Shown here in pieces: positions 5,905 through 6,058 of a stretch of 6,058 bases of DNA. The notes below the pieces were generated by a model that worked only from the letters and a program-made list of their open reading frames with translations, was not told the origin of the DNA and made no database searches. The translations under genes were made by a program, and so were the position numbers. Source of the DNA: Alphaproteobacteria bacterium (GTDB lineage Bacteria; Pseudomonadota; Alphaproteobacteria; Micropepsales; Micropepsaceae); NCBI GenBank assembly GCA_003451645.1, contig DMER01000187.1:644-6701 (forward strand), given 5' to 3'. Positions within the stretch are counted from its first letter, which is position 1, and every line of letters begins with the position of its first letter.

Positions 5905-6058
5905 AGCTCAGTTGGCGCTTTGCCAGTTTCTGCCGGACGGACCGCAGTGCGGTAGCGCTTGGCTTGAATTGGGCTACGAACTCAGCTTCGCCCATGACAA
6001 TGAGGTCTCCGGCGCTCAGAATATTCCGCGCGTAGAGCCGCCCCACGAGATCGCGCAA
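5888..6058 (-). CDS. C-terminal fragment of an unrecognised gene (enters from the right edge)
   Basis: The minus strand is open from the window edge to a TGA at 5890-5888, giving 56 residues: LRDLVGRLYARNILSAGD, then LIVMGEAEFVAQFKP and a basic end (VRQKLAKRQLSFKLPS). The peptide looks like ordinary soluble protein, with helical amphipathic segments, and is not recognised. Its 3' end overlaps that of the convergent gene at 5116-5904 by 17 bp. The start lies outside the window, so function and size cannot be judged. An internal ATG (5995-5993) could start a much shorter protein, but no ribosome binding site supports it. Confidence 0.55.
   Translation of the reverse strand: MRDLVGRLYARNILSAGDLIVMGEAEFVAQFKPSATALRSVRQKLAKRQLSFKLPS
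5941..5953. repeat. 6-bp inverted repeat ACCGCA / TGCGGT around a single base
   Basis: The palindrome ACCGCAGTGCGGT lies inside the partial minus-strand gene, 37 bp after the stop of the convergent gene. A one-base loop cannot form a normal hairpin, and no T-run follows, so a terminator is unlikely. It may be a chance palindrome in coding sequence or a protein-binding site. Confidence 0.25.

Overview
The window is GC-rich, with strongly GC-biased third codon positions and long antisense open frames. Its proteins (a YgiQ-type radical SAM protein, a TetR regulator, a Cys/Met-metabolism PLP enzyme and a formylglycine-generating enzyme) suit a proteobacterium, most likely an alphaproteobacterium. 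The lineage is inferred from composition and protein flavour only. I see no rRNA, tRNA, CRISPR array, insertion sequence or phage gene.

Left half (1-2906, all minus strand): a compact cluster read right to left. It holds a TetR/AcrR-family regulator (2906-2292), a trans-sulfuration-type PLP enzyme (2268-1144) and the N-terminal half of a YgiQ-family radical SAM protein (1112 to beyond the window edge). The gaps are 23 and 31 bp, so this looks like one transcription unit. The PLP enzyme keeps its catalytic lysine but has His where the family usually has Glu in the GGxES motif.

Centre (2907-4587): an AT-rich, 61-bp divergent intergenic region with a 15-bp imperfect palindrome separates the TetR cluster from a plus-strand pair. 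The first of the pair is an unrecognised multi-spanning membrane protein (2968-3636). The second, 30 bp later, is a formylglycine-generating enzyme (SUMF1/FGE) with both catalytic cysteines and an N-terminal export signal. Its presumed sulfatase client is not in the window.

Right part (4588-6058): less conserved, accessory-looking DNA. A small, probably exported, basic-tailed protein lies on the minus strand (4939-4631). A short divergent region with three inverted repeats precedes an unrecognised 262-residue plus-strand protein (5116-5904). That gene converges on, and overlaps by 17 bp, the 3' end of another unrecognised minus-strand gene that runs off the right edge.

The best leads are the exported bona fide FGE with its membrane-protein neighbour, the altered active-site motif of the PLP enzyme, and the structured region before the orphan gene at 5116. 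I found no clearly new multi-gene system.
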